The position numbers and the translations under genes are program-made. The notes under the pieces were generated by a model. The model did not search any database, was not told the DNA's origin, and saw only the letters and a list, made by a program, of their open reading frames with translations. Source: Mesostigma viride (taxonomy: Eukaryota > Streptophyta > Mesostigmatophyceae > Mesostigmatales > Mesostigmataceae). From it: a DNA stretch of 64,000 bases. Within the stretch, counting starts at the first letter, position 1. Each line of letters opens with the position of its first letter. The stretch covers positions 660,712-724,711 of the forward strand of contig RPFO01000164.1 of NCBI GenBank assembly GCA_009746045.1. Direction: 5' to 3'. Shown in pieces: positions 63,881 to 64,000 of this stretch.

Positions 63881-64000
63881 CTGCAAATATTCACGGCACA
63901 GAGGACGGCACGTGCATCCAGCAAAAGCAACCACCATCCCCCAAAACCCTTTGGTAAGATGGAATGTTTCGTAAGCCCTTTGATATAAATTGCATGCGAT

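Overview
The window looks like nuclear DNA of a green alga. It has GC-rich, multi-exon genes with canonical splice sites, a plant-type asparagine synthetase, a Golgi-type glycosyltransferase, Penelope-like and LINE-like retroelements, and very heavy tandem-repeat expansion. Nothing bacterial (operons, Shine-Dalgarno sites, CRISPR) is present. The species cannot be named from the sequence alone.

Layout. 1-2506: fragments of non-LTR retroelements (an ORF1-like protein, hairpin plus TTAA tails). 2904-3450: decayed Ty3/gypsy-type integrase. 5359-33833, minus strand: one 28.5-kb gene of 15 exons encoding a predicted 1,137-aa type II membrane protein. It has a GT4-like domain, a GT2 domain and a C-terminal carbohydrate-binding-like domain. 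All 15 exons join in frame. 33834-34675: divergent promoter region. 34676-35892 onward, plus strand: first two exons of an unrecognised Ser/Arg-rich protein whose remainder is not found. 36-49.5 kb: nested retroelement zone with one Penelope-like element carrying an RT ORF, many of its truncated tails, LINE ORF2 fragments and ORF1-only elements. 50508-58877, minus strand: complete 10-exon asparagine synthetase (604 aa). 61357-63545: another ORF1-only element and LINE 3' ends. 63680-64000, minus strand: edge of a DUF305-type gene.

Three patterns are not explained by ordinary annotation. (1) Most introns of the glycosyltransferase gene carry a private tandem repeat, from a 7-bp unit to a 9.35-kb array of about 250 copies of a 37-bp unit that varies almost only at one dinucleotide. 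Asparagine synthetase intron 8 is filled by 1.4 kb of pure purine/pyrimidine repeat. (2) Exon ends with their splice donors, and some acceptors, are tandemly duplicated into the adjacent intron in all three multi-exon genes. (3) The 3' end of the Penelope-like element occurs as a swarm of insertions, some only 10-35 bp long, ending at the same base and flanked by direct repeats of 4-18 bp.

Gene models were built by hand from splice consensus, reading-frame continuity and family knowledge. No alignment or database search was run.
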